Origin: Leptodactylus fallax
Taxonomy: Eukaryota; Chordata; Amphibia; Anura; Leptodactylidae
Direction of reading: 5' to 3'
NCBI GenBank assembly: GCA_947044405.1
Contig: CAMRHE010000115.1
Span: 3,162,001-3,226,000 of the forward strand
DNA: 64,000 bases
Shown here: positions 11,059 through 23,235 of the stretch, piece after piece
How the letters are laid out: each line of letters starts with the position of its first letter
Numbering within the stretch: position 1 is the stretch's first letter
Notes under the pieces: generated by a model
The model's input: the letters and a program-made list of their open reading frames with translations, nothing else
The model's database searches: none
What the model was told of the DNA's origin: nothing
Made by a program: the position numbers and the translations under genes

Positions 11059-11928
11059 CTAACTAATTCCGTACTGCCCATAGACTATATACTGCCCATA
11101 GACTATATACGTACCGGAACGTCCAAGCAGAACTCAGCAGCTGCACGAAATCATGCAGTTGCTGAAACAGGTAGCCAGCTGTAACTTCAGCCGGAGCTCC
11201 AAGAGAGAAGGAAGGGAAGGTTTATTACATTCCCTGCCTTCCCAATCGCTGTATACAGCACTATGGGTGCTGCCATCTTGCGGCTCCCCTCTAACCCAGC
11301 GGTTACATAATCCTACAGGACCCAGATCAGCTCTGTAGTAATGTACAGGAGGCTGCATTTCTCCTGCAACTGGAGCTAAATGTACCAATCCCAGTTACAT
11401 GGGAAATCAGCCTCCCCCACAAAAAAAAAGGTAATCAGATGTCACCAAAGGTCTATTATGACCTTATGGAGACACAATGTAAAAATAAAAAATAAATGAA
11501 TAGAAAAGTTTAAAAAAAAAAGTAAATAAAATAATACGCCAATAACATGCCCTTATTATAGGTTATAGCCCCACCAATGACAACACCATAAAAAATAAAA
11601 ATTACCGTAACAGAGAGGAAAAACTATTTTATAAAGTTTTTTAGTAGCACTTTGTGTTATTAAATAAAAAAAAAAATGAAAAGTGAAAAACAGACACGTT
11701 TCCCTCCTCTTTTGGTTATATTTTCCCGGGTATAAAAAAAAAAATGAAAACACATGCAGAAATAAACAGCATAAAAATAAAGCCCTATGTGTCACCGAAA
11801 AAACACTCAGAAATTAGTTGAATAACCCAAATGATAAAAATGTTACAGCCCTCAAAACCGCACATACAATAAACCCGAAAATGTGTCTGGTCCTGGACCA
11901 GAAATTGGCCCAGTACTGAATTGGTTAA
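11059..11928 (+). mobile_element. TTAA-ended interspersed repeat (family X), near complete
   Basis: Starts near CTAACTAATTCC, continues through the 20-bp direct repeat ACTGCCCATAGACTATATAC, a GC-rich middle (GTACCGGAACGTCC, GCAGCTGCACG, GGAGCTCC, a CTTCCCT pair) and a long A-rich 3' half, and ends GAATTGGTTAA. The copy at 55575-57417 is in the opposite orientation and shows its start as TTAACCACTTCC, giving a short TTAACCA inverted terminus. Open frames at 11134-11388 and 11153-11338 overlap on opposite strands in this GC-rich part and are not credible genes. Transposon class is uncertain; the TTAA borders suggest Kolobok/T2 type. Confidence 0.6.
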
Positions 11929-12484
11929 AGAATAAAAATTTACTTTTCAGAAAGTGAGAGATTAGTGAGGGCATGACTGGAATGGGCTAATCTTACCGCT
12001 GCACATGCGTTGCTGGGGCATGTTTAGGATAGTTAGATAGTTTAATGAAGTTCTTCATCAGGATCACACTGTTTCTGCTGACAATATCTCTAACTTTTAC
12101 TTACTCTCTCTTACTGTATTGCAACCAATAAACATCTTCTGCAAAATAAGTAGTTGGTTTTACCTTAAAAAAACATAGATGATGACACTGGTCTCCAGTT
12201 CTACAAGTTCATGTAGATACATTTTGGTCACCCCTGGCAGCAGGGCAGGTCTCTGGTTATGGTTATGAGACATAACAAGCTTGGCTTTTGAAGAGAACAT
12301 AAAATATACTGTAGGACATTGGAGTGAGAAGACATGGAATGTCTAGGATGAAAAATTCTAAAGCATTAGCCTAAATGAGCTGCCCAGTTTGGGCAACACG
12401 TTTTATTGGGGTTCTCACTTTGAACTACCCCATTTGAGATTTTGGGTTCCTTGGTGTAAAGCTAACTCTAGGGGTTTGGCCATG

Positions 12485-12690
12485 TTAAAGGAGTTTTCCA
12501 GGATTTATATAGTATATTGATGAACTAATTTTTGATTGGTGGGGTTTGACACTCAGGACTCCCACCAAGCAGCTGTTTGGAGAGACTGCAGCAGCTGGGT
12601 GAGCTCTGCGGCCTCTTCACTGAATACCAAGCACAGCGCCATTATTTGTGTAGGGGTGGTGCTTGGTATTGTGGCTCATATATCCATCTC
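12485..12690 (+). mobile_element. TTAA MITE half
   Basis: TTAA (12485-12488) followed by AGGAGTTTTCCAGGATT, then a GGTGGGGTTTGACACTCAGG block and ATACCAAGCACAGCGCCATT. This is the same internal order seen at 54128-54262 (GGGGTCTGACACCCAGGATC, ACCAAGCACAGCACCAT). The right terminus is not visible. Confidence 0.5.
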
Positions 12691-12779
12691 AAAACAGACT
12701 GCAGAAATATTAAAAATGGTAGCTTATCCTGATGTCACCTTAAAGTCTATTATGGCAGATTACGGGTCTTTAATGTAAA

Positions 12780-13320
12780 GCGATGAACCAGAGCTAATGC
12801 CTGCGGCGATCAAAGTTCACTCTGATCACAGACATTGCATTTATGATGGCCTCCTGAAGTAAAAAAAAAAAAGCCCCCCTGGGCCGGACCCCTGCAGAAC
12901 AGCTTCCGCACTGCGAGATCGCGGGAGTCAACCTGTTCCTATGGCAGCCAGGAAACTAATGAAGGTTGTCTATGACCAACCTAAATAGTTACGTAGCAAA
13001 TCTCCCATAGACTGCAATACAGTCGTATTGCAGTCTATGGGACTTGCAATCAAAAGATTGTAGGTTCAAGCCTCCTAAGGAGCGTTAAGAAAATATTAAA
13101 AAAGAAGGATTTTAAAAATATAGCGAAAACAAAAAAATCAAACATTCCCCCTTTGAAATAAAAATAAACAAAAACATACATAAATTATACATCTCCACGT
13201 CTGAAAACGCCCAGTCTACAAAAATATAAAAATATTTTTCTCATACAGTGAATGTCGTAGTGGAGAAAAATAATTCTCCAAATCCACCCCATTCTGAATT
13301 TTTTTCCAGCTTCCAAGTAC
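12780..13320 (+). repeat. Interspersed repeat (family Y) with tRNA-like B box
   Basis: Contains a 40-bp local palindrome (CCCATAGACTGCAATAC / GTATTGCAGTCTATGGG), then GATTGTAGGTTCAAGCCTCC, which resembles a pol III B box, then a long A-rich tail. The copy at 31567-32090 has the same GATTGTAGGTTCAAGTCCCC followed by an A-rich tail. It could be SINE-related or a non-autonomous DNA element; no target duplications were found. Confidence 0.5.
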
Positions 13321-13339
13321 ATCGTACAGATTATTAAAT

Positions 13340-13560
13340 TGTACCATTATTAAAGAGAGCCTGGATGTCTTTATCAAACAGAAAAATATTACGGGTTATG
13401 GATTTTAATTTTGTTAAGGTCAAGTTGATCCAGGGTTTTATACTGACTGCCAGATTGGAGTGGGGAAGGAATTGTTTCCCCTGACATGAGGCAATTGGCA
13501 TCAGCCTTATGAGGTTGTTTTGCCTTCTTCTGGAATGCAGCTGTTTCAACATAATATAGA
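13340..13560 (+). mobile_element. CR1-like LINE 3' UTR fragment
   Basis: Plus-strand CR1 tail: GAGCCTGGATGTCTTTATCA, ATATTACGGGTTATGGATTT, CAAGTTGATCCAGGG, TGGGGAAGGAATTGTTTCCC, CATCAGCCTTATGAGG, and TTTTGCCTTCTTCTGGA. This is the conserved block order at the 3' end of frog CR1-like LINEs. Non-coding and 5' truncated. Confidence 0.7.
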
Positions 13561-15026
13561 TATGTCTTAAACAAATAAAATTATTGTTCAGGTTTCAATT
13601 CTAAGTTCCTCATTTTTGGTTAGAAAATATGAATTATATAGAAATTCTGGAGGACATTTTGAAATATCAATATAGTGTGTAGATGTGGAGGTAATGAATA
13701 CGTAACCGTTTCAGTAAGCAAGAAATAAGGTACTCCCTGGCAGCTGTCCCTTGAAGATAGTCCATTATGAGTGCTGACATGAAAGCACTTGCAATAAATA
13801 GGAATTAGAGGGTGCCACATAGTTCACCCTTCTATTCTCCTCAGCTCTGATGAGAAATAAGTGCAGGTCAGGGGCCACACATAGTTGCTGTCCTAGGATT
13901 TCAAACCATTATCTATTTTCTTCTACCCTATAGTGTAGACCTAAAGGAAGGCCAATATCAGCGTTTCGTTTTTACTAAATTGGTGATGGGAGAAGATTAC
14001 AAGAGACACGATCCTTAGATTGCTGAATGAGTGTTTACTTGAAGGAGAATCAAAGTATCACGTACTTCCCAGAAAGCACGTTTTTTATGGTTTAAGTAGT
14101 ATAATGTTGTACCATGTTAGCCATTGAAAGTAGGGGAAGAGTGAAGAAATCAGGCGATACCTTTTAGAGGCTAACTGAGACACATAGTAAAGCATACAAC
14201 TGATGTACTTCTACTAGGGAATGTTTTATATATACGGTAGGTCTTCCCAACCACAAAGACCACAACCAGCTTGTGTGATAAACTAGATTTATGAAAGTCA
14301 TGGTCATTGCCCTACAATCTTATAATATGTTGCCAGATCAGACAGTTTTAGTGATTAGGGATTTAATTGTGATTTGATTTCCTTGAAGTTCAGGCAGTTC
14401 CTCAAGACATAGCTGGACTTTACTGCCTATGAATGGCAACACTTTTATGAAAGTCAGTGCTCCAATAATCACTTGTACAAATCACACATCCTGTACAGTA
14501 TATGTAGTGAGCGAGAAGCAGTGAAAGGTAACAGGGCATATTTATTAATATTCTTTGAATATTCTATGCCATATTAATATTCTATGTTTCGTGGCATAAA
14601 AAAAGTTGTAAACCTCTCGTTTGCAACTTTTTAAATGCCACTTGAGACAAAAATTGAAAGAGGCGTATCTTGGATGGGGACATTGCTCCATCAGATTTAT
14701 GATCATTTACAGCAGTGTACTGCTATAAATGATGCCTGAAACCTACACCATATATAAATAGTAAAAAAGCCAGCAATCGCTTCAAAGAGATTTCGCTGTA
14801 TATATAGCGTATAATATAATATAATATTATAACACAGTAGTGCACAAATAGAAGTGCTACTGCCATATCGTATGCAAACAACAGTTCTGAACCAATTTCA
14901 TATAAGTCTCCAGAAGATAATGCTTAGTGATTCCTTAATAAGAAGATAAGATCCAGGGCCAGTCACTTACATACACATTCTTACATCCTGGGTTAGGTGC
15001 TCGCTGATTCATACTTACATCCAATG
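13561..15026. other. Unassigned sequence
   Basis: No coding region or named repeat. A small (ATAAT)n-like run sits at 14810-14835. Confidence 0.4.
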
Positions 15027-15279
15027 TTAAGGGGAAACCTGTCACTAGGTTTGAGGCCCAATGAACCAGTAACATGGTGAATCCTGTCCCATCCATGGTT
15101 TAGTTCGGCAGATATTGAAAGTTTTAATCTGCTAGACATATCATGACTGTCCTCAGGTAGCTCCCAGCACATACACAGTGCACTATTGAAGCTGAAGTGC
15201 ACCTCACATCATTACGCACACCCAAGGGCATGCTACGGATTTAGGTACCCAAATCTGGTGGGTGACAGGTTCCCGTTAA
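15027..15279. mobile_element. TTAA MITE (GGGAAACCTGTCAC type)
   Basis: TTAA at 15027-15030 and 15276-15279; ends GGGGAAACCTGTCACTAGGT and GGGTGACAGGTTCCCG. 253 bp, non-coding. Confidence 0.75.
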
Positions 15280-15284
15280 AGCTG

Positions 15285-15778
15285 TTTACCCAATAACGTA
15301 ACCATATTTACATTTTTAGACAATTAGAAGTTAAACATTTTTGCAAATATATAAAATGATCGATAATGTTTACAGAGTTTCAAAGATATTCTCCAACAGT
15401 CTTAGTGGTGACAGTCTTTAGTCTTAATCAGTTGTCAATACCACCATGAATGCAGAAACTTTCTATACTCAGGCTCTTAGCTGAAACCTAGCTATGATTT
15501 ACTTATTGTGGGCAGGTTATCAGGCAGGGACACTACATGTATCAGAAGATAACCTGGCCACAATAAGGAAATAATGGCTAGGTTTCAGAACATAGAAAAT
15601 TTCTGAATTTATGTTTGTATTCCTTTGGCAATTGATCAAGACAAAAGACTGTCACCACTAAGATGTTTAGAGAAAATCTTTAAAGCTTTGCAAAATTTTT
15701 AATGATTATGTTTATGTTTGCAAAAATATTTAACTATTAATTGTCTACAAATTTAAATATGGTTATGTTCCTGGTAAA
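15285..15778. mobile_element. Full-length palindromic MITE, ~494 bp
   Basis: Outermost TTTACC (15285) and GGTAAA (15773). The two halves are inverted copies along nearly their whole length: AACGTAACCATATTTA... facing ...AAATATGGTTATGTT, CTTAGTGGTGACAGTCTTTA facing AAAGACTGTCACCACTAAG, and GAAACCTAGCTATGATT facing AATAATGGCTAGGTTTC. No coding capacity. The superfamily cannot be assigned because no clear target duplication is visible. Confidence 0.75.
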
Positions 15779-16109
15779 TGCCCTATAACCTCCTTTTTTC
15801 ATTCAGGGTTAGGTGCTTGCTATCCAAATATCTAAGGCACCTGTGAACCCACGAAACACTTCTTGCAGAAAACACAGGCTGCCATAAATGGCGCCAGTAT
15901 TCTGGTGATCACTTATGGAGGGCTGCCGCTGGGTAGTTAAATGAGCTGTAACTGCAGAGCTGCTAGTAAAAGGTAACAGCTAAGGAAATTGCTGAAGGCA
16001 GGTTGACAATTCCTATTATGTGTTTAACATTCTCAAAGTTACCACACATCACACATATAATCGCTATTACATTAAATCACAAGCGAATACGTCTTACAAA
16101 AGCATTTAA

Positions 16110-16440
16110 TATTTTCATGTAGATTTGACGGCCGGCATATAGCCGGACTGTTCATTCTGACAGCCGTGCGGCATTAATTAAATTAGTGAGTCAAATTAAG
16201 GCCTGCTTTTCAGAGGACATTTGTGCTGTGTAGAATTTCAATGATGGGCCCACACTGTTATGAACAGTCCTGGTAATTCTAATTAGCCGTCTCACCGTAC
16301 CTGCGAAGCCGAACAATGGAAATGAGTAGACTGTGTGGACTTCACACGTTGCCTTTATAATCCTGCTAAAGAGGCTTATAAATAAATAAATGGCATAAAT
16401 TATAATTTCAGGTTTCAAAGAATGCCAGGGCTGTCACATA
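16110..16440. other. Candidate conserved noncoding element
   Basis: A block of well-mixed composition with several homeodomain-like cores (TTAATTAAATTA at 16174 and CTAATTAGC at 16279), no transposon ends, no inverted repeats and no open frame of substance. This resembles developmental enhancers in gene deserts. It is inference only; alignment with other vertebrates is needed. Confidence 0.3.
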
Positions 16441-16992
16441 GATGGATCTCGAGTTAGAAAACTGCTCTAAAGGCCAAGGGGAATGACTTCTATTTTTTGT
16501 ATTTTCATCTTTGTATTGAGTTTTTCTTTAAACTGAATTTCTACTTTTTACATTCTGTGAGTTGCATGACTTATCTTACAGTGTATTTGTGTGTAGGTAA
16601 CTTTTGTGTCTTCAGTGAAACCAGGATACTCAGTACTCAGCACCAACCTGGAGTTTATTATTCTCTGTGCAGACCCTTTTTCTGGAGTATTAGCTGGAAC
16701 TTGCTTAGGTGAGTTGACATAACATTTTTTTCCAATTTTTATATCTCTAGTTTTTTGTCTTGTATATACTAGTGCATTATCTTTATGATCTCACTGAGTG
16801 TCTTTTTAGGGCTTTTGCAGATTTGGCTAGGATGCAATATCTAAAGTCACTTCTGTAACCCCTCAAACAAAACAAGGAGATGCGCAACTGGTGGCTTGGG
16901 AGCCACATGTGGCTTGCGACCCTCATCTGTGTGGCTCGCTATAAAAGTCCTCAGTTATGGTCATAAGCACTGCTTATGCTATTAAATAAATA

Positions 16993-17619
16993 CTGGCAAT
17001 TAGAGATGGGCGAACCTCTTAAGATTCATTTAATTTCAGGTTCAGGTGGTTTGGATCCCAATATTCGTTTTGGGTCGATTAAGCTTGGTACAAACCACAA
17101 CTGAAGTTGGCTTAAAACATAGTGAACAACACAGTCAGGGCTCCTATGAATTTGTGACTGTAAGCCTAGTTGAAAAGAATTGGCTTTAAAAAAAAAAAAA
17201 AAGACACCAAAAATGTATCTCTTTATGGAAGCAGATGTAAAATCCAAATGTTTTTTTTTTTTATGCAAACACTGTGGAACTAACAGTGTGGCATAGTGGA
17301 ATGTGATGGTGGACCAGGCTGCTTCCCTATCTCTTCCATCACTGCAATGCCTTGTGTTCAAACCCGCAGCACCTTATATAGTGTATATGACAACAGCACT
17401 GTAAGGCGTCCACCTACCACTGACTATTGGCTGAGAGGCTGATGTCAGGTGGCACTAGAATGTCACAATGACTCACGAGCCATGTGTCTCTTCTGAATTT
17501 TTCATGCACAATACATGTGTAGTTCATCCAAGATGAATTGCATTTGTTTGATTTCGTTAAAACCCGAACAATTTGGAATATTCATATTGAACCTGACTTG
17601 TTTGTCCATCTCTGGCAAT
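16993..17619. mobile_element. hAT MITE (TAGAGATG family), 611 bp
   Basis: 8-bp direct repeat CTGGCAAT at 16993-17000 and 17612-17619 flanks an element beginning TAGAGATGGGCGAACCTC and ending GACTTGTTTGTCCATCT. An 8-bp duplication is the hAT signature. The interior includes an A/T homopolymer region and no transposase. The 111-codon frame inside (17026-17361, minus) is a chance frame. Confidence 0.85.
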
Positions 17620-19290
17620 ACTGAATATGCATCTGAACCTCTTAGCAATGTCAATTTACATGGTAAAATATAATATCACTAGTATAACTATATAATATAG
17701 TTGAATTGAAAGTGGCTCTCGGCCACTAGGCAAAGATGAATGTGGCTCACAATGAACAGAAGGTTAGGGACCTATGATCTAAAGAATCCCCTGGTTTTAA
17801 TACTTTACATTCACCAAAGTGGCATGGACGTTGCTGCGAGGGGACCCCAAAAATAGTTACAGATTAATGGTGACAGTGTTGAGGGAGGAGCATGATAGTC
17901 AGGAATGGAGTTAAGGATTGCCACCAGGAGAGTGGTCAAGATGCGATAGGCCAGTGGATGAATCAAGAAGGTGGCTTGTCAGGCAACCTGTGTATCATAA
18001 ATCTCAGTGCAGAGAGAGAAGGATTTAGGATACATAGGCTGCCAGACATCAATTAGCTTAATTGTGATGAAAGGGGCCTGTGGGCTCCCTTGGTTTATGT
18101 GCCCAGTGGGTGACGACTGCAACCAAAGCAACCCCTATGGCTATACCCATGTTTATTCAGTATACTAGTTTTAAAAAGTTTGAGATTCATTTTTTTATAG
18201 CTGACCAGAGTATTAGAATAAACACTGAGGGCTTCCAAGTCTCCAGGCTTCTAGGCCAGCTGCCTTTTCTGCCTGGTACCGGCAGCAATACATAATGACT
18301 ATTGTATATGCACTTTGCACTGACATTTTCATATTACTTGGAACTAACAATACTGAATTGCCATATTCTTCATGCTGCCAGAAATCACGTTTCAGTCCTT
18401 TATATGCAAAAGCCTTGATCATAATTAAAAGTAGGCCACATATTTTATTAAGCTCTCAGCATAGTATTGCAAGATTATGCCTTTTTCTGAATGATTTTAG
18501 TCGAGCGAAGTACCTGAACAGAAAGTAACATCTGTTCGTCCTCTTCCCCTCCTGAAATATTAATGGAATATGAAGTCTCAAATGTTGTGCTCCAGATTTG
18601 TTTTCTGTTAAAGACACATTGTTAAAATTCTCAAACACTAGCTGTAATTTAGCACCAATGTTGATGTAGCTGCCCAGGGACATAGTCCATGGCATGAAGA
18701 ATTATCGATGTGCTTAGCTGTTCCTTGCTCCTCTAAAATACAATAAGAGTCTTTAAATCACCATTCCCATAGAGATACGGAAAGTAAATGAGACCCAATA
18801 TAAAATCACATTGGAACTATTTTAGCTTTTACAACAAAATGCAAGAAAGCATTTTTATGGATATTTGTCTAAAGTCCGGTCTTCCCTTGCAAAGAATGTG
18901 CAAATGGTTGATGCCCTTCTAGTGCTAGTGACGTATTAACCTTTACTAGGTCATAGCTCTTTATGGCTAGGGTACTCAAAGATGTCTTCTATCAATTAGT
19001 TTACAGCAATCTTGTCTTTTTCTACTGGGACTGTATCAGGCAAAGCATGGTGATGGCTGGGCTTCCCTACCTTGGTCAGAGTCCATGCCAAAATGTGTAA
19101 TATTGCTATCTTGTTTTATCTCTCGAACCCAGTAAAAAATTTAAATAAACACCATACAAACCAATATTACTAAACCAGACATTTGTACAGCCAGAGAAAT
19201 GATTGTGCGACTTATGATACCTTCGATAAAAACTGCCTCTTGCCAACTTGGGGGTGCTATGGTAGTGAAGTGTGCCCCACTGTTTGAAAG
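17620..19290. other. Unassigned sequence
   Basis: No gene recognised. 18290-18700 is of normal complexity without repeat signatures and could contain old unique sequence; the overlapping short frames on both strands there are not supported as genes. Confidence 0.4.
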
Positions 19291-19292
19291 GC

Positions 19293-19925
19293 TACATATT
19301 ATTATTATTATTGTTTATTTATATAGCACCATTAATTCCATGGTGCTTTACATTTGTGGATTTACATACGGTACACCAGATATATAAAACAGATAATGCT
19401 AACAGAGACCAACAGGCACAGTGGGATAGAGGGCCCTGCCCGCAAGGGCTTACAATCTATGAGGGAAGAGGGATAGAGACAGAAGGTGAGGGTAGAGGCT
19501 GTACAGATGGTGGTGTGGTGACAGTAGCGTTATTGGAGGTTGTAGGCTTTCTTGAATAGGTGAGTCTTCAGGGCCTTCTTGAAGCTTGTGACTGTGGGGG
19601 ACAGCCTTATGTGTCTTGGTAATGAGTTCCAAAGTATGGGGGATGCCCGGGAGAAGTCTTGGAGTCGATTGTGTGAAGAACAAATAAGAACAGAGCTGAG
19701 TAGGAGGTCTTTGGAGGATTGGAGGTTACGTGTGGGCAGGTAGCGGGAGATTAGATCGGAGATATATGGAGGGGACAGGCTGTGGATGGCTTTGTATGTC
19801 AACGTTAGTCATTTGAACTCTATTCGCTGGGCAACGGGTAGCCAGTTAAGGGATTGGCAGAGGGGAGCGGCCAATGAAGAACGGGGGGGGAGGTGTATTA
19901 GGCGAGCAGCACAGTTTAAGGTGGT
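19293..19925 (-). mobile_element. L2-like LINE, 5' truncated
   Basis: On the minus strand this runs from the last part of the reverse-transcriptase ORF (about 19925 to 19530) into a 3' UTR with TTGTAAGCCCTTGCGGGCAG (complement seen at 19438-19457), GGGCCCTCTATCCCACTGTG, the hairpin-like AGCACCATGGAATTAATGGT, and a terminal (AAT)n tail at 19296-19313. The 3' UTR and the microsatellite-like tail are typical of L2-clade elements. A second 3' UTR copy lies at 24280-24470. Confidence 0.85.
19530..19920 (-). pseudogene. L2-like reverse transcriptase C-terminus (fragment)
   Basis: Minus-strand translation gives the C-terminal segment typical of L2/CR1-group ORF2: a WLPVAQRIEFK motif, then TYKAIHSLSPPYISDLI, YLPTRN, LWNSLPRHIR and SFKKALKTHLF, then a stop at the normal C-terminus. 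An in-frame stop follows the EFK of the first motif, and most of the polymerase and endonuclease is absent because the copy is 5' truncated. The fragment is inactive. About 90 codons (19530-19802) remain open downstream of that stop. Confidence 0.85.
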
Positions 19926-22900
19926 ACATATAGTTGGTCTACATTATAATCCATTATATCTATCACTATTGACACTGTTTTCCCTGATCTTAATGACATT
20001 TCCCATTTTTTTGTTTCATATAATTTTTTTAATTAATTAATGTATTTATTTATGTAATATATACATATTATGCGGATGCTACTTATAGCTAGTTACCCTG
20101 TAAATCAATATCTGGCCCATTAACATTTTACTACATCATGCTGTAAATTTATGGTACGTTAGCATGTTTGACATGCTTTTATGGGATTGATGTTGCACCA
20201 GCTCAGCAGGGCTGTGCTGGCACAATTGGCAGCACGTATCAGATGTAACATACAGCTAATACTCTGCTGCAACAACAACAATCAGAGATAGCGATCTAAT
20301 AATCTGGCTGTCAATGTTATTGTGGTGCATTATAACAGCAATTGTAAGAATGCATACTCTAGTCCCGCATTGGGCCAAAACATGTTTAAAATATCAAAAA
20401 AAACATAAAAAATCCCATTTACTCATCTAAAAATGCTTTATTATGTAAAAAAATCAATGAAAAACGATACCGAATTGTTATTTATCCTGCTTAGTGAACT
20501 TCATAGATAACGCTAATAAACCATGCGTAGCGGGCCACAGCCAAAAAGAGCTCTGGGAAGAACCGTGGCAGAAATGCATCATGTTTTCTCCCACACAGCT
20601 TTTTATTGAAAAGTGAGTTCCACCTTCAGAAACTTTTGGAACCACTGGTTTACTGTATGACTGTATAAAGAGTGATGCTTGCGTTATCATGGCCTTACAC
20701 TTTTATCACATTCCTATAGATCATAAAAATTGAACTGTAAAGGTTTGTACTGTATATACTAATATATTACATCAAACGTCTGGGGAACCTAGAAACATTA
20801 TCTTGTAATGGCACTTGCAGACAGGAAGGTAAGCAGAGTCCAGTGGGTGGTCCTCATCAGTGATTGACAGCCATATCACTATACATGCTCATAAACAGGT
20901 ATTGTGTCACTATACCCACTGGACTGCTTAGCAAAAGACAAGTTACAACAAGTTATATTACGTCTTTCACCTCAAAACTATATATCAATTTGGGTAAATT
21001 CACATCTGTCTCCGAGGCTCCATCTGAGGTCTCCAGCGTAAACGTAGAATAACAGATACCTAACAGCCAAAGAGATGTCATGGAATCCGTCCGTCATTAG
21101 ATGTATCAATTTTAATGTTCAGCCTGCTCTTCTATTCCTATGACGGAAGAAACAAAACAAATTGGACCAAAACAATGGTGAACATACTCTTTTCTTTGCT
21201 CCTCCTGACCTGTAACATGATAGATTAAATAGCATTTTCATGGTGACAAGTTCCCTATTACTGACCATTTGCAGGATGCTCTGCATAAGGAAACATTGCT
21301 GAGTTTGCACTGTTATTACAGTTATTGCATATCTAATGGTGATGTTGTTGGTATGGTTCTCGGCCTAATAATAACATTGGCACAGTCTCCTATGTTATTC
21401 ATCAGGGCGGTGAAGCCGGAGCCAGGGAATATGCATTATTCAAAAACAGAATATTGTTTTTTTTTATTTATGACCCTTTGGCTCTCCCATTTAACTCAGT
21501 TGTGTATTTTCATACATTAAGAGCCAACCTAAGCTACTTGTAAATCTTAGAGCAGGATAAGGTCTTGGAAGGTTTCCTCCATTATCTCACAACAAGCGGA
21601 GTGGATAAATAGTTGTCCCACTATGGATCGATATGTAATATTGCTTCTGCATATTTTTGTCTACGCTACCGAAATGACTCAATTTGTATATTTAGTAACG
21701 TTTCCTTTTTTTGGCAACAACTACTGAAGCTGCAAGAAATTTGTGAAAAACATAAAGGAGAAATATTATTGTCTCTAGTACCAAGTCACATACTGTTATT
21801 TCCTATTGTAGTTCTGAAGGACAATGTCTTGACCTATTGGTAAAACCATGTTTTCATGCACTTCTTGACAGGACAAGATTTCATCTCCGGTGCACAAACC
21901 TTCGAGAAATAAGTCTTGAGCAGCAGGACAGGAGCATAGTCAGCACAATTTCTCAATAATAATGTAAGCAGTGACCCATACTAGCTGCAAATCCCGGGAG
22001 ATCTGGATTCTGTGATATACTGTAAGAATTAAACAAATCCTTCCTTAAAGTTTGCTCCTCAGAAACCCTAAAGGAGCATTCATATCTGTATTGTTTCATC
22101 CATTCTTCTAGTTTATTGCAAGGAATTAAACAATATCGATGGTAAGTCTAATAATGGACAACAGATCCCAATGAACCCCAATGACTATAATGGGTTTCGT
22201 CGGGTAGCCCTTATTTTCTGACATCGCCGGACAAAATATCTGACTTGAAAGACTCTGGACAAACTCTAATGCACATGTGATGCACAGGTATGTGGAGGCA
22301 GCATGGCAATACATTGTGAGGGGCTCTCATGGAAGTAAGGGAAGCTCAGAAATATCAGAAACTTATACATATATGTATATACACAATATAGAAGACATCT
22401 TATTTATGGTTGATCTTTCCTCCTAATCTAAACAACACAGAGACCTATTTAGGATCAAACAAGTTACTTTTACATTTTTTCAGTCTGTGCTCGCATTTTC
22501 CTTATTTATGTTGGTCTTAAGCATCATCCTCCTTTACCAATTACTAAATCACACTTGGATGGAGATTTCACATTACATAGAACTAGCACACCTTGTATTA
22601 GTATCACTATAACAACTCAACATACCACCAAAGTATTCACATATCTGTATTGACGAGGGCACTATAACATTAGATACATATTAACAACTACCCTGGATAA
22701 TGGAACAAAGAGGGGCTACAACTATAAGTAGCACCGTTATTTCACAAGAGATACTTTATATAACGTGGACAATAACTACTTCTCCTCTTCATACTGTAAG
22801 AGGAGGGAATGGAAATCACAAACTTTAAAAGATGCAACTTAAAATGTTATACTCACATAGTGAAAATGTCCAAAAGGCACAGTAGCTTTAAAAACATATA

Positions 22901-23059
22901 CCATAATAATGTATTTTGAAAGGGAGGAAAAACCAACAGTAATAGATGCAAACCTAGGAATACTTAGAATCTGCAACAAACTATATAGATTGAAAGAACC
23001 CCAAAGATGTCAATAGGGGTTGAGCTTGTCACTACACAATATATTGAGTCATCTGCTTT
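19926..23059. other. Unassigned sequence
   Basis: Three kilobases with no gene, RNA or clear transposon end. Short open frames on both strands lack domains. 20040-20080 is an A/T-rich run. Confidence 0.4.
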
Positions 23060-23148
23060 CAGCTCTGTACACTGTATAGTATGGGTGTTGGATATAGCCC
23101 CAAACAGCTGATCCATGGAAGGACTGTCTGTTGGCTTCCCCCCACCAA

Positions 23149-23199
<51 letters not shown>

Positions 23200-23235
23200 C
23201 ATCCTAAGGATAGACCATAAAAAACTCCTGGAAAT
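23060..23235. mobile_element. MITE fragment carrying a TA microsatellite
   Basis: Contains GTACACTGTATAGTATGGG, CCCCAAACAGCTGATCCATG, then a (TA)23 run at 23151-23196 and GTCCATCCTAAGGATAGACC. The last motif belongs to the CCTATCCTAAGGATAGGTC MITE family. The microsatellite appears to have grown within the MITE. Confidence 0.5.
23151..23196. repeat. (TA)23 microsatellite
   Basis: About 46 bp of uninterrupted TA. Confidence 0.97.

Noticed and set aside
17026..17361. 111-codon minus-strand frame
   Set aside because: Lies inside the hAT MITE at 17001-17611 and crosses A/T homopolymers; a chance frame.
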